The notes below the pieces were generated by a model that worked only from the letters and a program-made list of their open reading frames with translations, was not told the DNA's origin and searched no databases. Below, one piece after another: positions 1 through 10,340 of a stretch of 64,000 bases of DNA. Source of the stretch: Methylocystis sp. (GTDB lineage Bacteria; Pseudomonadota; Alphaproteobacteria; Rhizobiales; Beijerinckiaceae); NCBI GenBank assembly GCA_020252485.1, contig JADCCX010000012.1, positions 124,001 through 188,000 on the forward strand. The letters run 5' to 3'. Position 1 is the first letter of the stretch. Each line of letters starts with the position of its first letter. The translations under genes were made by a program, and so were the position numbers.

Positions 1-300
1 ATCACCGATCTCGATTTCCTGCCCGATGGCGATCTCATCGTGCTGGAACGCTATTTCCGGCCGATCCGCGGCGTCGCCATGCGGCTTAGACGAATCAAAA
101 CGGCGGCCATCCAGCCAGACGCCATCGTCGACGGCGAAGTGCTGCTGACCGCTGATCGCGGCTATCACATCGACAACATGGAGGGCCTGTCGATCAACCG
201 CAATGCAGCGGGCGAGATCATCTTCACGCTCATTTCGGACGATAACTTCTCGGTGGCGCAGCGGACGCTGCTGCTGCAATTCCGTTGGCTTGAGCGCTGA
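1..300 (+). CDS. Esterase-like activity of phytase family protein, C-terminal part (5' truncated by window edge)
   Basis: The frame is open from base 1 and ends at a TGA at 298-300, so only the last 99 codons are present. The piece reads like the C-terminal blade of the phytase-like beta-propeller family (PF13449-type): 'ITDLDFLPDGDLIVLER' early, then 'NMEGLSI' and 'LISDDNFS', the usual signature near the end of these secreted or periplasmic proteins. Substrate is unknown for this family and cannot be inferred from a fragment. The signal peptide would lie outside the window. The family call rests on the NMEGL...SDDN pattern only. Confidence 0.7.
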   Translation: MTDLDFLPDGDLIVLERYFRPIRGVAMRLRRIKTAAIQPDAIVDGEVLLTADRGYHIDNMEGLSINRNAAGEIIFTLISDDNFSVAQRTLLLQFRWLER

Positions 301-417
301 ATAGCCCGTCATGGACGGGCCTGACCCGTCCATCCACGTCTTACGTCGCCTTGCCGTCAGAACTCTAAACGTGGATGGCCGGAGCAAGTCCGGCCATGAC
401 GAACGGCTCTTTGCGGT
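301..417. repeat. Paired-hairpin intergenic repeat (GTCATGG...CCATGAC family)
   Basis: The gap between the two convergent genes holds two GC-rich hairpins: GACGGGCctgacCCGTCC near 315-333 and GGCCGGagcaagtCCGGCC near 378-396. 'CATCCACG' and 'CGTGGATG' lie between them as outer complementary segments. The same architecture recurs at 43806-43884, so this looks like a dispersed palindromic unit rather than a gene-specific terminator. It may still act as a bidirectional terminator for the two genes that converge here. Confidence 0.6.
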
Positions 418-1242
418 TCATCCCGCGACGTCTTCAACAGCCCCCAGCGCCGTCTTCAAGGCCAGCAGATCGCGCCAGGCCAGACGCTTTTGCTGCGGCT
501 GGCGCAGCAGATAGGCCGGATGCAGCGTTGCGAGCGCGCGGATCACCCGCTCGCCGCAGGCATAATCGAACCATTGGCCGCGCAGCTTGAGGATTCCCTC
601 GCGCTGCTGCAGCAGGGTTTGCGCGGCCGGCCCTCCCAGGCAAACCAGGATATCCGGGTTGGCGAGCGCGATCTGGCGCGTGATGAACGGCAGGCAGATC
701 GCGGATTCCTGCGGCGTCGGCGTGCGGTTTCCCGGCGGCCGCCAGGGAATGATGTTGGCGATATAGACATCGTCCCGGCCAAGCCCGATCGCCGCCAGCA
801 TGCGGTCGAGCAATTTGCCCGAACGGCCGACGAAGGGCAGGCCCTCGCGGTCCTCTTCCGCGCCGGGCGCTTCACCTACGAGCATAACCCGCGAACCGGG
901 GCGGCCGTCCGCGAAGACAAGGCGGTTGGCGGTCGCCTTGAGGCTGCATCCGTCGAAGCGCTCCATGAGCGCTTTCAACTCGTCCAGCGTCTGCGCCGAG
1001 GCGGCTTCGTGCCGGGCTGCGCCGACAGCCTCCTCGGGAGCCATGGCGAGCGCCCGCAGCGGAGTCGCAGGGACGGCAGGCCGCCTTGGCGCTTCGGCTG
1101 CGGCCTTCGGCGGTACGGGCGCGATCACCGGCGGCTGCGGCGCGAAGCGATCCTGCGGGCTCTCATCGATCGCCAGATCGATGCCCGCCTCCACATACCA
1201 CTCGATCAGCGCGCTCAGCGCCTCTCTCCGTTCATCGGCCAT
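418..1242 (-). CDS. Uracil-DNA glycosylase, family 4-like (iron-sulfur type)
   Basis: Removes uracil from DNA to start base-excision repair. The glycosylase core shows '[22 protein letters not shown]' features: the GEAPG motif, then PFVGRSG, '[10 protein letters not shown]', and a C-terminal '[10 protein letters not shown]' (HPxxLL). Cysteines that could hold the 4Fe-4S cluster sit in 'DGCSL', 'AICLPF', 'VCLGG' and 'YACGE'. The first motif has a single Cys instead of the CxxC of Thermus-type enzymes. The frame is open back to 1302, but the ATG at 1242 (MADERREAL) matches where the family begins, giving 274 aa. The N-terminal ~75 residues are Pro/Ala-rich and probably disordered. It is divergent from ETF-QO. 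Confidence 0.9.
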   Translation of the reverse strand: MADERREALSALIEWYVEAGIDLAIDESPQDRFAPQPPVIAPVPPKAAAEAPRRPAVPATPLRALAMAPEEAVGAARHEAASAQTLDELKALMERFDGCSLKATANRLVFADGRPGSRVMLVGEAPGAEEDREGLPFVGRSGKLLDRMLAAIGLGRDDVYIANIIPWRPPGNRTPTPQESAICLPFITRQIALANPDILVCLGGPAAQTLLQQREGILKLRGQWFDYACGERVIRALATLHPAYLLRQPQQKRLAWRDLLALKTALGAVEDVAG

Positions 1243-1308
1243 GCCGGAAGCATAGACGCTCGGAACGCGACATGCGAGAAAAGCCTGTAAAACTTGCCAC
1301 ACAATGAA

Positions 1309-1330
1309 TTTAGTTTATATATGAACTAAA
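1309..1330. promoter_or_regulatory. Near-perfect 22-bp palindrome upstream of ETF-QO (candidate operator)
   Basis: TTTAGTT at 1309-1315 and AACTAAA at 1324-1330 are exact reverse complements around an ATATAT centre, with one mismatched pair over 22 bp. It lies 16 bp before the ETF-QO ATG in an AT-rich island within GC-rich sequence, in the gap divergent to the glycosylase gene. Size and symmetry fit a dimeric MarR- or TetR-type repressor site. The regulator is unknown. Confidence 0.5.
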
Positions 1331-1345
1331 CGCTGGGGAAGACGG

Positions 1346-3010
1346 ATGGAACTGCCGGAACGCGAGGGGATGGATTACGACGTCGTGGTGGTCGGCGGCG
1401 GTCCTGCGGGACTGGCGACGGCGATCCGCCTCAAGCAGCTCGACCCCGAGGTCACCGTCGTGGTCGTCGAGAAAGGCTCGGAGATCGGCGCGCATATCCT
1501 GTCGGGCGCGGTCATCGATCCCTCCGGGCTTGATGCCCTGCTGCCGGAATGGCGCAGCGCCGCCGACCGGCCGCTCACCACGGAAGTGACAGAGGATCAG
1601 TTCCTGCTCTTGGGCCCCGCCGGCTCAGTGCGGCTGCCCAATATCCTGATGCCGAAGCTGATGAGCAACCACGGCAATTTCATCGGTTCGCTCGGCCAAG
1701 TGACCCGCTGGTTGGGCGCGCAGGCCGAGGCGCTGGGTGTAGAGATCTATCCAGGCTTCCCGGCGGCCGAAGTCCTCTACGGCGAGGATGGCGCGGTGAC
1801 GGGCATCGCCACCGGCGATGTCGGCATCTCGAAGGCGGGCGCGATGTCGGACCGCTACACGCGCGGCATGGAACTCCGCGGCAAATACGTGATCTTCGCG
1901 GAAGGCGCGCGCGGCAGCCTCACCAAGCAACTGGTCAGGCGCTTCGCGCTTGATGCCGACAGGGACCCCCAGAAATACGGGATCGGCCTCAAGGAGCTTT
2001 GGCAGGTGGCGCCCGGCAAGCACCGGCCGGGACTGGTGCAGCATTCCTTCGGCTGGCCGCTCGATTCGAAAACCGGCGGCGGCTCATTCCTTTATCACTT
2101 CGGCGAAGGTCTGGTGTCGGTGGGCTTCGTCGTCCACCTCAACTACGAGAACCCGCATCTTTCGCCCTTCGACGAGTTTCAGCGGTTCAAGACCCATCCC
2201 GCCATCCGCGACACGTTCGAAGGCGGCAAGCGCCTCTCCTATGGCGCCCGCGCCATCACCGAGGGCGGCTGGCAATCCGTGCCGAAGCTCTGTTTCCCCG
2301 GCGGAGCGCTGGTCGGCTGCGCCGCAGGCTTCGTCAACGTGCCGCGCATCAAGGGCAGCCACAACGCCATCCTCTCCGGCATGCTGTGCGCCGAACATAT
2401 CCATGCGGCGCTCAAGGCCGGCCGCGCCCAGGACGAATTGACCGCTTACGAGGAGGCCTGGCGCTCCTCCGCCATCGGCCGCGACCTGAAGCCCGTGCGC
2501 AACGTCAAGCCGCTCTGGTCGCGATTCGGCACCTGGCTTGGTATCCCGCTCGGCGGCCTCGACATGTGGCTGAACGCGCTGACCGGCTGGTCGCCCTTCG
2601 GCACGATGCAGCATGGAAAGGCGGATTCCCAGACGCTAAAGCCCGCGGCCGATTGCCAGCCGATCAGCTACCCCAAGCCCGACGGCGTGCTGACCTTCGA
2701 CAAGCTCTCCTCGGTGTTCGTCTCCAACACCAACCACGAGGAAGACCAGCCGGCGCATCTGAAACTGACCGATCCCGCCGTGCCGATCGCCGTCAATCTG
2801 CCGCTCTACGGGGAGCCCGCGCGGCTCTATTGCCCGGCTGGCGTCTATGAGGTGGTCTATGCCGATGCGGCGCGCAAGCTGGATCCGCGCTTCGTGATCA
2901 ACGCGCAGAACTGCGTGCATTGCAAAACCTGCGACATCAAGGATCCGAGCCAGAACATCACCTGGGTGGCGCCCGAAGGCGGCGGCGGACCGAACTATCC
3001 GGGAATGTGA
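1346..3010 (+). CDS. Electron transfer flavoprotein-ubiquinone oxidoreductase (ETF-QO)
   Basis: Passes electrons from reduced ETF (fatty acid, amino acid and choline catabolism) to ubiquinone at the inner membrane. An N-terminal FAD-binding GGGPAG lies at residues 17-22 with the strand 'DVVVVGGG'. Central 'GCAAGFVNVPRIKGSHNAILSG' is typical of the family. A C-terminal 4Fe-4S domain has Cys 496, 523, 526 and 529 ('CVHCKTCDIKDP'). At 554 aa it is full length. A second in-frame ATG at residue 9 (1370) could be the true start. The etfAB genes are not in the window. A palindrome just upstream suggests specific control. Confidence 0.95.
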   Translation: MELPEREGMDYDVVVVGGGPAGLATAIRLKQLDPEVTVVVVEKGSEIGAHILSGAVIDPSGLDALLPEWRSAADRPLTTEVTEDQFLLLGPAGSVRLPNILMPKLMSNHGNFIGSLGQVTRWLGAQAEALGVEIYPGFPAAEVLYGEDGAVTGIATGDVGISKAGAMSDRYTRGMELRGKYVIFAEGARGSLTKQLVRRFALDADRDPQKYGIGLKELWQVAPGKHRPGLVQHSFGWPLDSKTGGGSFLYHFGEGLVSVGFVVHLNYENPHLSPFDEFQRFKTHPAIRDTFEGGKRLSYGARAITEGGWQSVPKLCFPGGALVGCAAGFVNVPRIKGSHNAILSGMLCAEHIHAALKAGRAQDELTAYEEAWRSSAIGRDLKPVRNVKPLWSRFGTWLGIPLGGLDMWLNALTGWSPFGTMQHGKADSQTLKPAADCQPISYPKPDGVLTFDKLSSVFVSNTNHEEDQPAHLKLTDPAVPIAVNLPLYGEPARLYCPAGVYEVVYADAARKLDPRFVINAQNCVHCKTCDIKDPSQNITWVAPEGGGGPNYPGM

Positions 3011-3012
3011 CG

Positions 3013-3474
3013 ATGGACGGCCTCTCCTTCCGCGAAGCCACCGCCGCCGACCTGCCGGCGATCATCGGCGGACTCGCCGATGATGAGCTCGGCCGCCAGC
3101 GCGAGGATACCAGCGAACCTTTGGACCCGCGCTACCTCAAGGCGTTCCACGCCATCGTCGCCGAACCGCGCCAGCAATTCATCCTGGCGGAACGCGATGG
3201 CGGGATCGTCGGCTTCTTTCAGCTCACCTTCATTCCAGGCCTGTCGAACAAGGGCGCCTGGCGCGGCCTGATCGAATCGGTCCGCGTCGTGGCCGGGGAG
3301 AGGAGCAAGGGAATCGGCGAAGCGATGCTCCGCCATGCGATCACGCTCTGCCGCGAACAGGGCTGCGCGGTGCTGCAATTAACCACCGACAAGCGCCGCG
3401 CCGATGCCCATCGCTTCTACAGGAAGCTCGGCTTTATGGGCAGCCACGAAGGATTCAAGCTGCCGCTCCATTGA
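3013..3474 (+). CDS. GNAT family N-acetyltransferase
   Basis: 153 aa. The ATG at 3013 is chosen because the start is placed two bases after the ETF-QO stop and the protein then opens with the usual GNAT beginning 'LSFREATAADLPAI'. The acetyl-CoA-binding segment reads 'VAGERSKGIGEAMLRHAI' (R/Q-x-x-G-x-G/A motif as RSKGIG), followed by the C-terminal 'RFYRKLGF' seen in many GNATs. Substrate cannot be told from sequence. Tight spacing suggests co-transcription with ETF-QO. Confidence 0.88.
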   Translation: MDGLSFREATAADLPAIIGGLADDELGRQREDTSEPLDPRYLKAFHAIVAEPRQQFILAERDGGIVGFFQLTFIPGLSNKGAWRGLIESVRVVAGERSKGIGEAMLRHAITLCREQGCAVLQLTTDKRRADAHRFYRKLGFMGSHEGFKLPLH

Positions 3475-3514
3475 AATGCTTGATTTCCCGCCGCCTTGGC
3501 AGGAAATAGCCCGC

Positions 3515-4078
3515 ATGGAACCGATCTCATCCGCAAAGCTTGACCCCGCCCAGTTCGTCAATCAGGCCGCCCCCGGCCGCGATTGCGGCGCCTGCACGCT
3601 CTGCTGCAAGGTTTACGAGGTGCCCTCGCTCAACAAGCCGATGAACAAATGGTGCAGCCATTGCACGCCGGGCCGGGGCTGCGGCATCCACGCGACGCGG
3701 CCGGACCATTGCCGCTCCTTCTTCTGCCTGTGGATGACCGACGGCCGGCTGGGGCCGGAATGGAAGCCGGAAGTCGCCAAGTTCGTGCTGACCATCGATC
3801 CCGTCAGCCGCTACCTGCTGGTGCAGGTCGATCCCGGCCAGCCGAAGACCTGGCGGCAGGAGCCCTATTACAGCCAGTTGCGCCGCTTCGCGCAGGCGCT
3901 GCTGCCGCATGAGCAGCTCGTCATCGTCTTCAACGGCAAGAGCGGCACCGTCGTCACCGCCAGCCGCGACATCGAGCTGGGAATCATGGGGCCGGACGAC
4001 CGCATCCAGATGCAGATGCGCATCACCCCCAATGGACCCGTCTATGATATACTGCGCAACAATGTGGCGGTAGGCTGA
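3515..4078 (+). CDS. YkgJ-like cysteine-cluster protein, function unknown
   Basis: 187 aa. The N-terminal third holds a dense cysteine cluster, 'CGACTLCCKVYE' then 'WCSHC', 'GCGIH', 'HCRSFFC', which could bind zinc or an Fe-S cluster. This resembles the YkgJ/CxxCxxCC family that is often annotated as a zinc/iron-chelating domain. The start at 3515 has AGGAAA about 11 bp upstream; an earlier in-frame ATG at 3476 lacks a ribosome site. The last base of its stop codon is the first base of the amidase ATG (TGATG), so the two are translationally coupled. Confidence 0.75.
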   Translation: MEPISSAKLDPAQFVNQAAPGRDCGACTLCCKVYEVPSLNKPMNKWCSHCTPGRGCGIHATRPDHCRSFFCLWMTDGRLGPEWKPEVAKFVLTIDPVSRYLLVQVDPGQPKTWRQEPYYSQLRRFAQALLPHEQLVIVFNGKSGTVVTASRDIELGIMGPDDRIQMQMRITPNGPVYDILRNNVAVG

Positions 4079-5502
4079 TGCCCGAAACAAATCCCCTGAT
4101 TGGCCAGACGGCCACCGAGCTTGTCGAATTGCTGCGCCTTGGCGCGGTGACGCCGCATGATTGCCTCGATGCGCTGGAGGCCCGGATCGCCGCGGTCGAT
4201 CCCGCCGTCAACGCCTTGCCGACGCTGTGCTTCGAGCGCGCGCGGCGCGCGGCGGATGCGGTTCTTGCCAAAGCGCCGGCCGAGCGCGGCCCGCTCGCCG
4301 GCCTCCCCGTCGCGATCAAGGACCTGACCGAGGTCAAGGGCGTGCGCACCACCCATGGCTCGCCGATCTTCGCCGACAATATCTCGGCCTTCTCCGACAT
4401 CCTCGTCGAAAGGCTGGAGGAGAATGGCGGCATCATCTACGCCAAGTCGAACACGCCCGAATTCGGGGCCGGCGCCAACACCTTCAACGAGGTGTTCGGC
4501 GCAACGCGGAACCCCTGGAACACCAGCCGCTCCGCAGCCGGCTCCTCCGGCGGCGCCGCCGTGGCGCTCGCCACCGGCATGGCCTGGCTGGCGCATGGCT
4601 CCGACCTCGGCGGTTCGCTGCGCAATCCCGCCAGCTTCTGCGGCATCGTGGGCCTGCGCCCGACGCCCGGCCGCGTGGCCCATACGCCCGGCAACAAGGT
4701 CGACAACCGGCTTTCTGTGGAGGGTCCAATGGCGCGCAATGTCGAGGATTGCGCCCTGATGCTGGACGCGATGGTGGGCGAGGACGCCCGCGACGCCGTC
4801 TCGCTGCCCGCTCCAGCCGCCAGCTTCCTTGCCGCCGCGCGCTCGGGCTGGAAACCGCTCAAGGTCGCCTATTCACCCGATCTCGGCATCACGCCGGTCG
4901 ATCCGGAGGTGGCGGCGATCACCCGCGCCGCCGCCCATCGGCTGGCGGAGGCCGGCGTCATCGTCGAGGAGGCGCATCCGGACTTTTCGGAGGCGCATGA
5001 CACCTTCCAGACTTTGCGGGCGCTGGGCTTCGCCGTCGCGCGCAAGGGGTTGCTCGAGACCCATCGCGGCAAGCTGAAGCCCGAGGTGATCTGGAACATT
5101 GAAAAGGGCCTCAACCTCAAGGCAGAAGACATCATCCGCGCCGAGATCCAGCGCGCCACGATGATCAAGCGCGCCTTCGCCTTCTTCGAGACCTACGATC
5201 TGCTGCTTTGCCCCGCGACCATCGTGCCGGCCTTTCCGGTCGAGCAGCGCTATCTCGAAAGCTGCAACGGCGTCGTCTTCGACAATTACGTCGGCTGGCT
5301 GGCGATCGTCTATGCGATCACGCTCGTGGGCTCACCGTCGATCTCCATCCCGGCCGGTTTCACGAAAAGCGGGCTTCCTGTGGGATTGCAGGTCGTGGCG
5401 AGGCCACGCGCAGAGGCGCCCATGTTCGCGGGCGCGAAACTGCTTGAGGATATCCTGGGCCTGAAGGGTTCCGTCCCCATCGACCCTCGCCCGGGAAACT
5501 GA
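4078..5502 (+). CDS. Amidase (amidase-signature family)
   Basis: 474 aa serine amidohydrolase. The Ser-cisSer-Lys triad is readable: Lys81 in 'AIKDL', Ser156 in the GSSGG loop, and nucleophile Ser180 in 'GSDLGGSLRNP', with the canonical spacing of 24 between the two serines. It lacks GatA-specific context (no gatC or gatB nearby), so it is a stand-alone amidase of unknown substrate. It overlaps the upstream cysteine-cluster gene by one base and precedes rsmE by 13 bp. A second amidase of the same superfamily is at 37132-38598. Confidence 0.9.
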   Translation: MPETNPLIGQTATELVELLRLGAVTPHDCLDALEARIAAVDPAVNALPTLCFERARRAADAVLAKAPAERGPLAGLPVAIKDLTEVKGVRTTHGSPIFADNISAFSDILVERLEENGGIIYAKSNTPEFGAGANTFNEVFGATRNPWNTSRSAAGSSGGAAVALATGMAWLAHGSDLGGSLRNPASFCGIVGLRPTPGRVAHTPGNKVDNRLSVEGPMARNVEDCALMLDAMVGEDARDAVSLPAPAASFLAAARSGWKPLKVAYSPDLGITPVDPEVAAITRAAAHRLAEAGVIVEEAHPDFSEAHDTFQTLRALGFAVARKGLLETHRGKLKPEVIWNIEKGLNLKAEDIIRAEIQRATMIKRAFAFFETYDLLLCPATIVPAFPVEQRYLESCNGVVFDNYVGWLAIVYAITLVGSPSISIPAGFTKSGLPVGLQVVARPRAEAPMFAGAKLLEDILGLKGSVPIDPRPGN

Positions 5503-5515
5503 GCGGACCAATCCT

Positions 5516-6265
5516 GTGCCGCCCCGCATCGATCATACGTCGCAGCGGCTGTTCATCGACCAGCCGATGGCGGCGGGGGCCGATCTCCTGCTCGACCGGG
5601 ACAAGACCAATTACCTCGTCAATGTGCTGCGCATGCGCGAGGGCGCGGGCCTGCTTGTCTTCAACGGCCGCGATGGCGAATGGCGGGCGCTTCTCGCCTC
5701 AGCCAGCCGGAAAGCCGCGCGCCTGGAGCTGACCGAGAGGCTGCGCGAGCAGCCTTCCGCCACGGATATCTGGCTGTGCTTCGCGCCGATCAAGAGCGCC
5801 AGACTGGATTACATGGTTCAGAAAGCCGTGGAGATGGGCGCCTCGCGGCTGATTCCCGTCGTGACGGGCCGCACGCAGGTCGAGATCAGGAATCCGGAGC
5901 GGCTGCGCGCCAATATCATCGAGGCGGCGGAGCAATGCGGCGTGCTCGCCGTGCCGGAGCTGGCGGCCTCCATCCGCCTCGCTTCCCTGCCGGAGTTCCT
6001 TGCTGCCGCCAGCTGCGCGCTCGTCTTCTGCGACGAGATGGCGCCGGTCGCCGATCCGCTGGAAGCCTTGCGCGCCCTGCCGCGCGGCGGCCCGGTCGCC
6101 GTCCTGATCGGCCCGGAAGGCGGGTTTGATGCCGATGAGCGGCGGCTGATCCTGAGCCTGCCCGGCGCGCTGCCGATCGCGCTCGGGCCGCGCATCCTCC
6201 GGGCCGATACGGCGGCGGTGGCGGCGCTTGCGGCCGTGCAGCTCGCCGCCGGCGGCTGGCGGTGA
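5516..6265 (+). CDS. rsmE: 16S rRNA (uracil(1498)-N(3))-methyltransferase
   Basis: 249 aa, normal size. It methylates U1498 in the decoding centre of 16S rRNA. It belongs to the SPOUT superfamily: the trefoil-knot C-terminus shows 'LIGPEGGFDADE' and 'LGPRILRADTAAVAAL', the SAM-binding signature of RsmE. The N-terminal PUA-like part contains 'NYLVNVLRMREG'. Translation starts at a GTG (5516), 13 bp after the amidase stop, so it probably rides on that transcript. Confidence 0.95.
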   Translation: MPPRIDHTSQRLFIDQPMAAGADLLLDRDKTNYLVNVLRMREGAGLLVFNGRDGEWRALLASASRKAARLELTERLREQPSATDIWLCFAPIKSARLDYMVQKAVEMGASRLIPVVTGRTQVEIRNPERLRANIIEAAEQCGVLAVPELAASIRLASLPEFLAAASCALVFCDEMAPVADPLEALRALPRGGPVAVLIGPEGGFDADERRLILSLPGALPIALGPRILRADTAAVAALAAVQLAAGGWR

Positions 6266-6587
6266 ACCCGGCTTTGCGGTTTTTGATTCGAATTCAGTGG
6301 TTTATAGGTCGCCGGAGCCCTTGCAGGCATGGCCGGTCTGACCCATATCCGTTTGACTTCCCCTGCCGTGATACGTGAAGAGACGCCACCCGGAACCTGC
6401 GGGCTTCTGCCGGACATGGTTAGGAAAGGCTTAACGCTCTCGCGCTAGCGCTTTCCAAAGGGGGATGATTTGCGGGATGCCGGCGTCTGCGCCGGACGTT
6501 CCTGGTGCGTCCGGGGGTTTCCCAACCCGAGCCCCGGTGACGCGGATACGGGCTTTCATGCCCCTGTCCTCGCTGGAGAAGACATTG
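6266..6587 (+). promoter_or_regulatory. rpoD upstream region
   Basis: A 322-bp gap between rsmE and the chosen rpoD start. It holds an AT-richer patch at 6278-6308 and a near-CtrA arrangement, TTAG at 6420-6423 and TTAA at 6431-6434 separated by 7 bp (one mismatch to TTAA-N7-TTAA). The rpoD frame is open back to 6465 but the added codons do not look like sigma-factor sequence. No dnaG or rpsU, the usual rpoD partners, is present. Confidence 0.35.
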
Positions 6588-8603
<2,016 letters not shown>

Positions 8604-8681
8604 GTCTGTCCTCCCGGTTTTATGGGATGGACGGCCCGGTGAGCTTCGGTCAACACTTGCCGCGATCGGAGGACCAATGCG

Positions 8682-10043
8682 ATGCGGTTGTTCGGCGACA
8701 CGCTAGAGATCGGCGAAGAAGATGGCTTTGACGGCACAGATCTTTTTAACCGCAGCAGGCTCGGACAAGGCCTAACGGCGCTCGTCTCAGCGATCGAGGA
8801 TCCGCTCGTGATCGCGCTTGACGGCCGCTGGGGTACGGGAAAAACCGTCTTTCTGAAGCAATGGGCGGGCACACTCCGTCGGGCGAATATCCCTGTGGTC
8901 TACTTCGACGCCTTCGCCCACGATTACCAGGACGACCCATTTCTCGCCTTGGCGTCAGAGGTCGTAGCGCTGGCCATGCGCAGTGAGGCAGATAAGCGCA
9001 CTATCGACGTGATTGTCGATGCTAGTAAAAACGTCGCGATCGGCGGCCTCAAGATTGGCCTGCGTGCAGGCGCGGCCTCTCTCACGATGGGCCTATCCGA
9101 ACTGGTTGGGCCCGCTTTGACCGATGTAGTAAAAGGGGCCAGTGCCAAGGCCGTTGATGCCGCCGAGGCGGTGATCGAGCGGCGCTTGCGCGCCGCAGAA
9201 GAGGAGCGCTCAACGCTGGACGCATTCCGCAAGGCGTTAGCCGATCTGCCAGACACGCTCGGCGGCGAAGACAAGGATCGACCGCTGGTGATTATCGTTG
9301 ACGAGCTCGACCGCTGCCGCCCGCTTTTTGCGATGCAACTGCTGGAGCGCATGCGGCATGTGTTCAACGCGAAACGCGTGCATTTTGTGCTTGGCGTCAA
9401 CCTCGCTGAACTCGCTCATGTGGTGCGAGCTGTCTATGGTAACGGCATGAATGGCGAAGCCTACCTTCTAAAATTCATTCACCTCATCGCGGAACTTGGT
9501 GTGGGCAGCGGCACGCAGCCTCACACGAATATGCACGCATTCGTCATGAATCGGTGGTCAGCGATTGCCTATAAAGGTCTCGAGGCTAGACTCTACACCG
9601 ACGCAGCAGAAGGAATTGCTTGGTTTAGTTCGCGACTGAACCTTGGCCTTCGCGATGCAGATCGTGCGGTGACAAATCTAGCATTGGCAGCCGCAGTTGG
9701 ACAGCCGATGCCCGAGGGTTTCCATCCTCTGCTAGCTGGCCTCAGCGTGATGAAGGTGATCGATCGTACCGCTTACCGGCGAGCCGCCCGCAGCGAACTC
9801 CTTCTGGAAGAAGGATTGTCTCTACTAAATCTTGTTGACGAACAGAAGGAAGACAGAAAGTGGCGCTTGTATGCGCGCATATGGCGTTGGGCGCTTGGCG
9901 AAGCCAATGCAGATATCAATGGCTCATTGCTTCGTTGGGGCCCGCCAGAAGACCAACGAGAATGGCTACCCGTAATTATCCAAAGCCTCTTTGAGAGCTT
10001 CAACATCCCTGAGGCGATTTCAATCAAGTCGACTGTGCCTTAA
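8682..10043 (+). CDS. KAP-family P-loop NTPase (island cargo, possible defence protein)
   Basis: 453 aa. Walker A is GRWGTGKT at residues 48-55, followed by '[15 protein letters not shown]', a typical KAP segment. Walker B is '[13 protein letters not shown]' at about 202-214. Between them lies an insertion (~110-165) with Gly/Ala-rich amphipathic or hydrophobic stretches, matching the KAP habit of carrying a membrane-associated insert. GGAGGA 8 bp upstream supports the ATG at 8682. KAP NTPases occur in mobile elements and several have been tied to phage defence or exclusion; a defence role here is inference from family and island context. The C-terminal ~150 residues were not recognised. Confidence 0.8.
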   Translation: MRLFGDTLEIGEEDGFDGTDLFNRSRLGQGLTALVSAIEDPLVIALDGRWGTGKTVFLKQWAGTLRRANIPVVYFDAFAHDYQDDPFLALASEVVALAMRSEADKRTIDVIVDASKNVAIGGLKIGLRAGAASLTMGLSELVGPALTDVVKGASAKAVDAAEAVIERRLRAAEEERSTLDAFRKALADLPDTLGGEDKDRPLVIIVDELDRCRPLFAMQLLERMRHVFNAKRVHFVLGVNLAELAHVVRAVYGNGMNGEAYLLKFIHLIAELGVGSGTQPHTNMHAFVMNRWSAIAYKGLEARLYTDAAEGIAWFSSRLNLGLRDADRAVTNLALAAAVGQPMPEGFHPLLAGLSVMKVIDRTAYRRAARSELLLEEGLSLLNLVDEQKEDRKWRLYARIWRWALGEANADINGSLLRWGPPEDQREWLPVIIQSLFESFNIPEAISIKSTVP

Positions 10044-10046
10044 GTC

Positions 10047-10167
10047 TTAAGTTTCCACATACTCCGGGACGGGCAATCCATTCTCCTTCAGCCATTCGAC
10101 CTGATACTGGATCACCTCCACAGTCTCGCGCTCCGTCTCCTCAATAGTCGCGCCCGTGGCGACATAG
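10047..10167 (-). pseudogene. HicB-like antitoxin, C-terminal fragment cut at the island edge
   Basis: The 39 codons '[18 protein letters not shown]...' to 'LPVPEYVET' match the C-terminal half of HicB antitoxins ('CVATGxTxEE...I.EA..', ending 'GLPIPEP'). The similarity starts exactly at the island/rpoD boundary (10167/10168). Upstream in the same frame is only antisense rpoD tail, so the open frame back to 10286 is a chance fusion. The N-terminal half of hicB and any hicA toxin are missing. It lies tail-to-tail with the KAP gene, 3 bp apart. Probably non-functional. Confidence 0.55.
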
Positions 10168-10250
10168 TCCGCCAGATCGAGGCCAAGGCGCTGAGGAAGC
10201 TGAAGCATCCGAGCCGAAGCCGGAAGCTCAGGAGCTTTCTCGACAGCTGA
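10168..10250 (+). pseudogene. Displaced original 3' end of rpoD with attR-like repeat
   Basis: 10168-10216 repeats 8521-8569 exactly; 10217-10250 then encodes the same last residues [11 protein letters not shown] and a stop, using GC-richer codons (cga agc, ctc gac agc) in keeping with the host. In frame it reads [20 protein letters not shown] to the stop with no start codon. This is best read as the ancestral rpoD tail, pushed 1.65 kb downstream by the insertion. Confidence 0.8.
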
Positions 10251-10340
10251 GGGCCGGGCAAGGGCTTCCGCGCCAGACTCTCCCATTGCTGGCCGGGCGC
10301 TGACGCCCTAAGTGCAATCTTGCCCCATGAAGGAACCGCC

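Noticed and set aside
6465-6587. N-terminal extension of RpoD from the ATG at 6465
   Set aside because: The 41 extra codons do not resemble sigma-factor sequence, and the ATG at 6588 has a ribosome site and matches family starts.
8604-10167. Transposon origin of the KAP island
   Set aside because: No transposase, no terminal inverted repeats and no short target duplication; the 49-bp repeat belongs to the rpoD gene itself, favouring site-specific integration.
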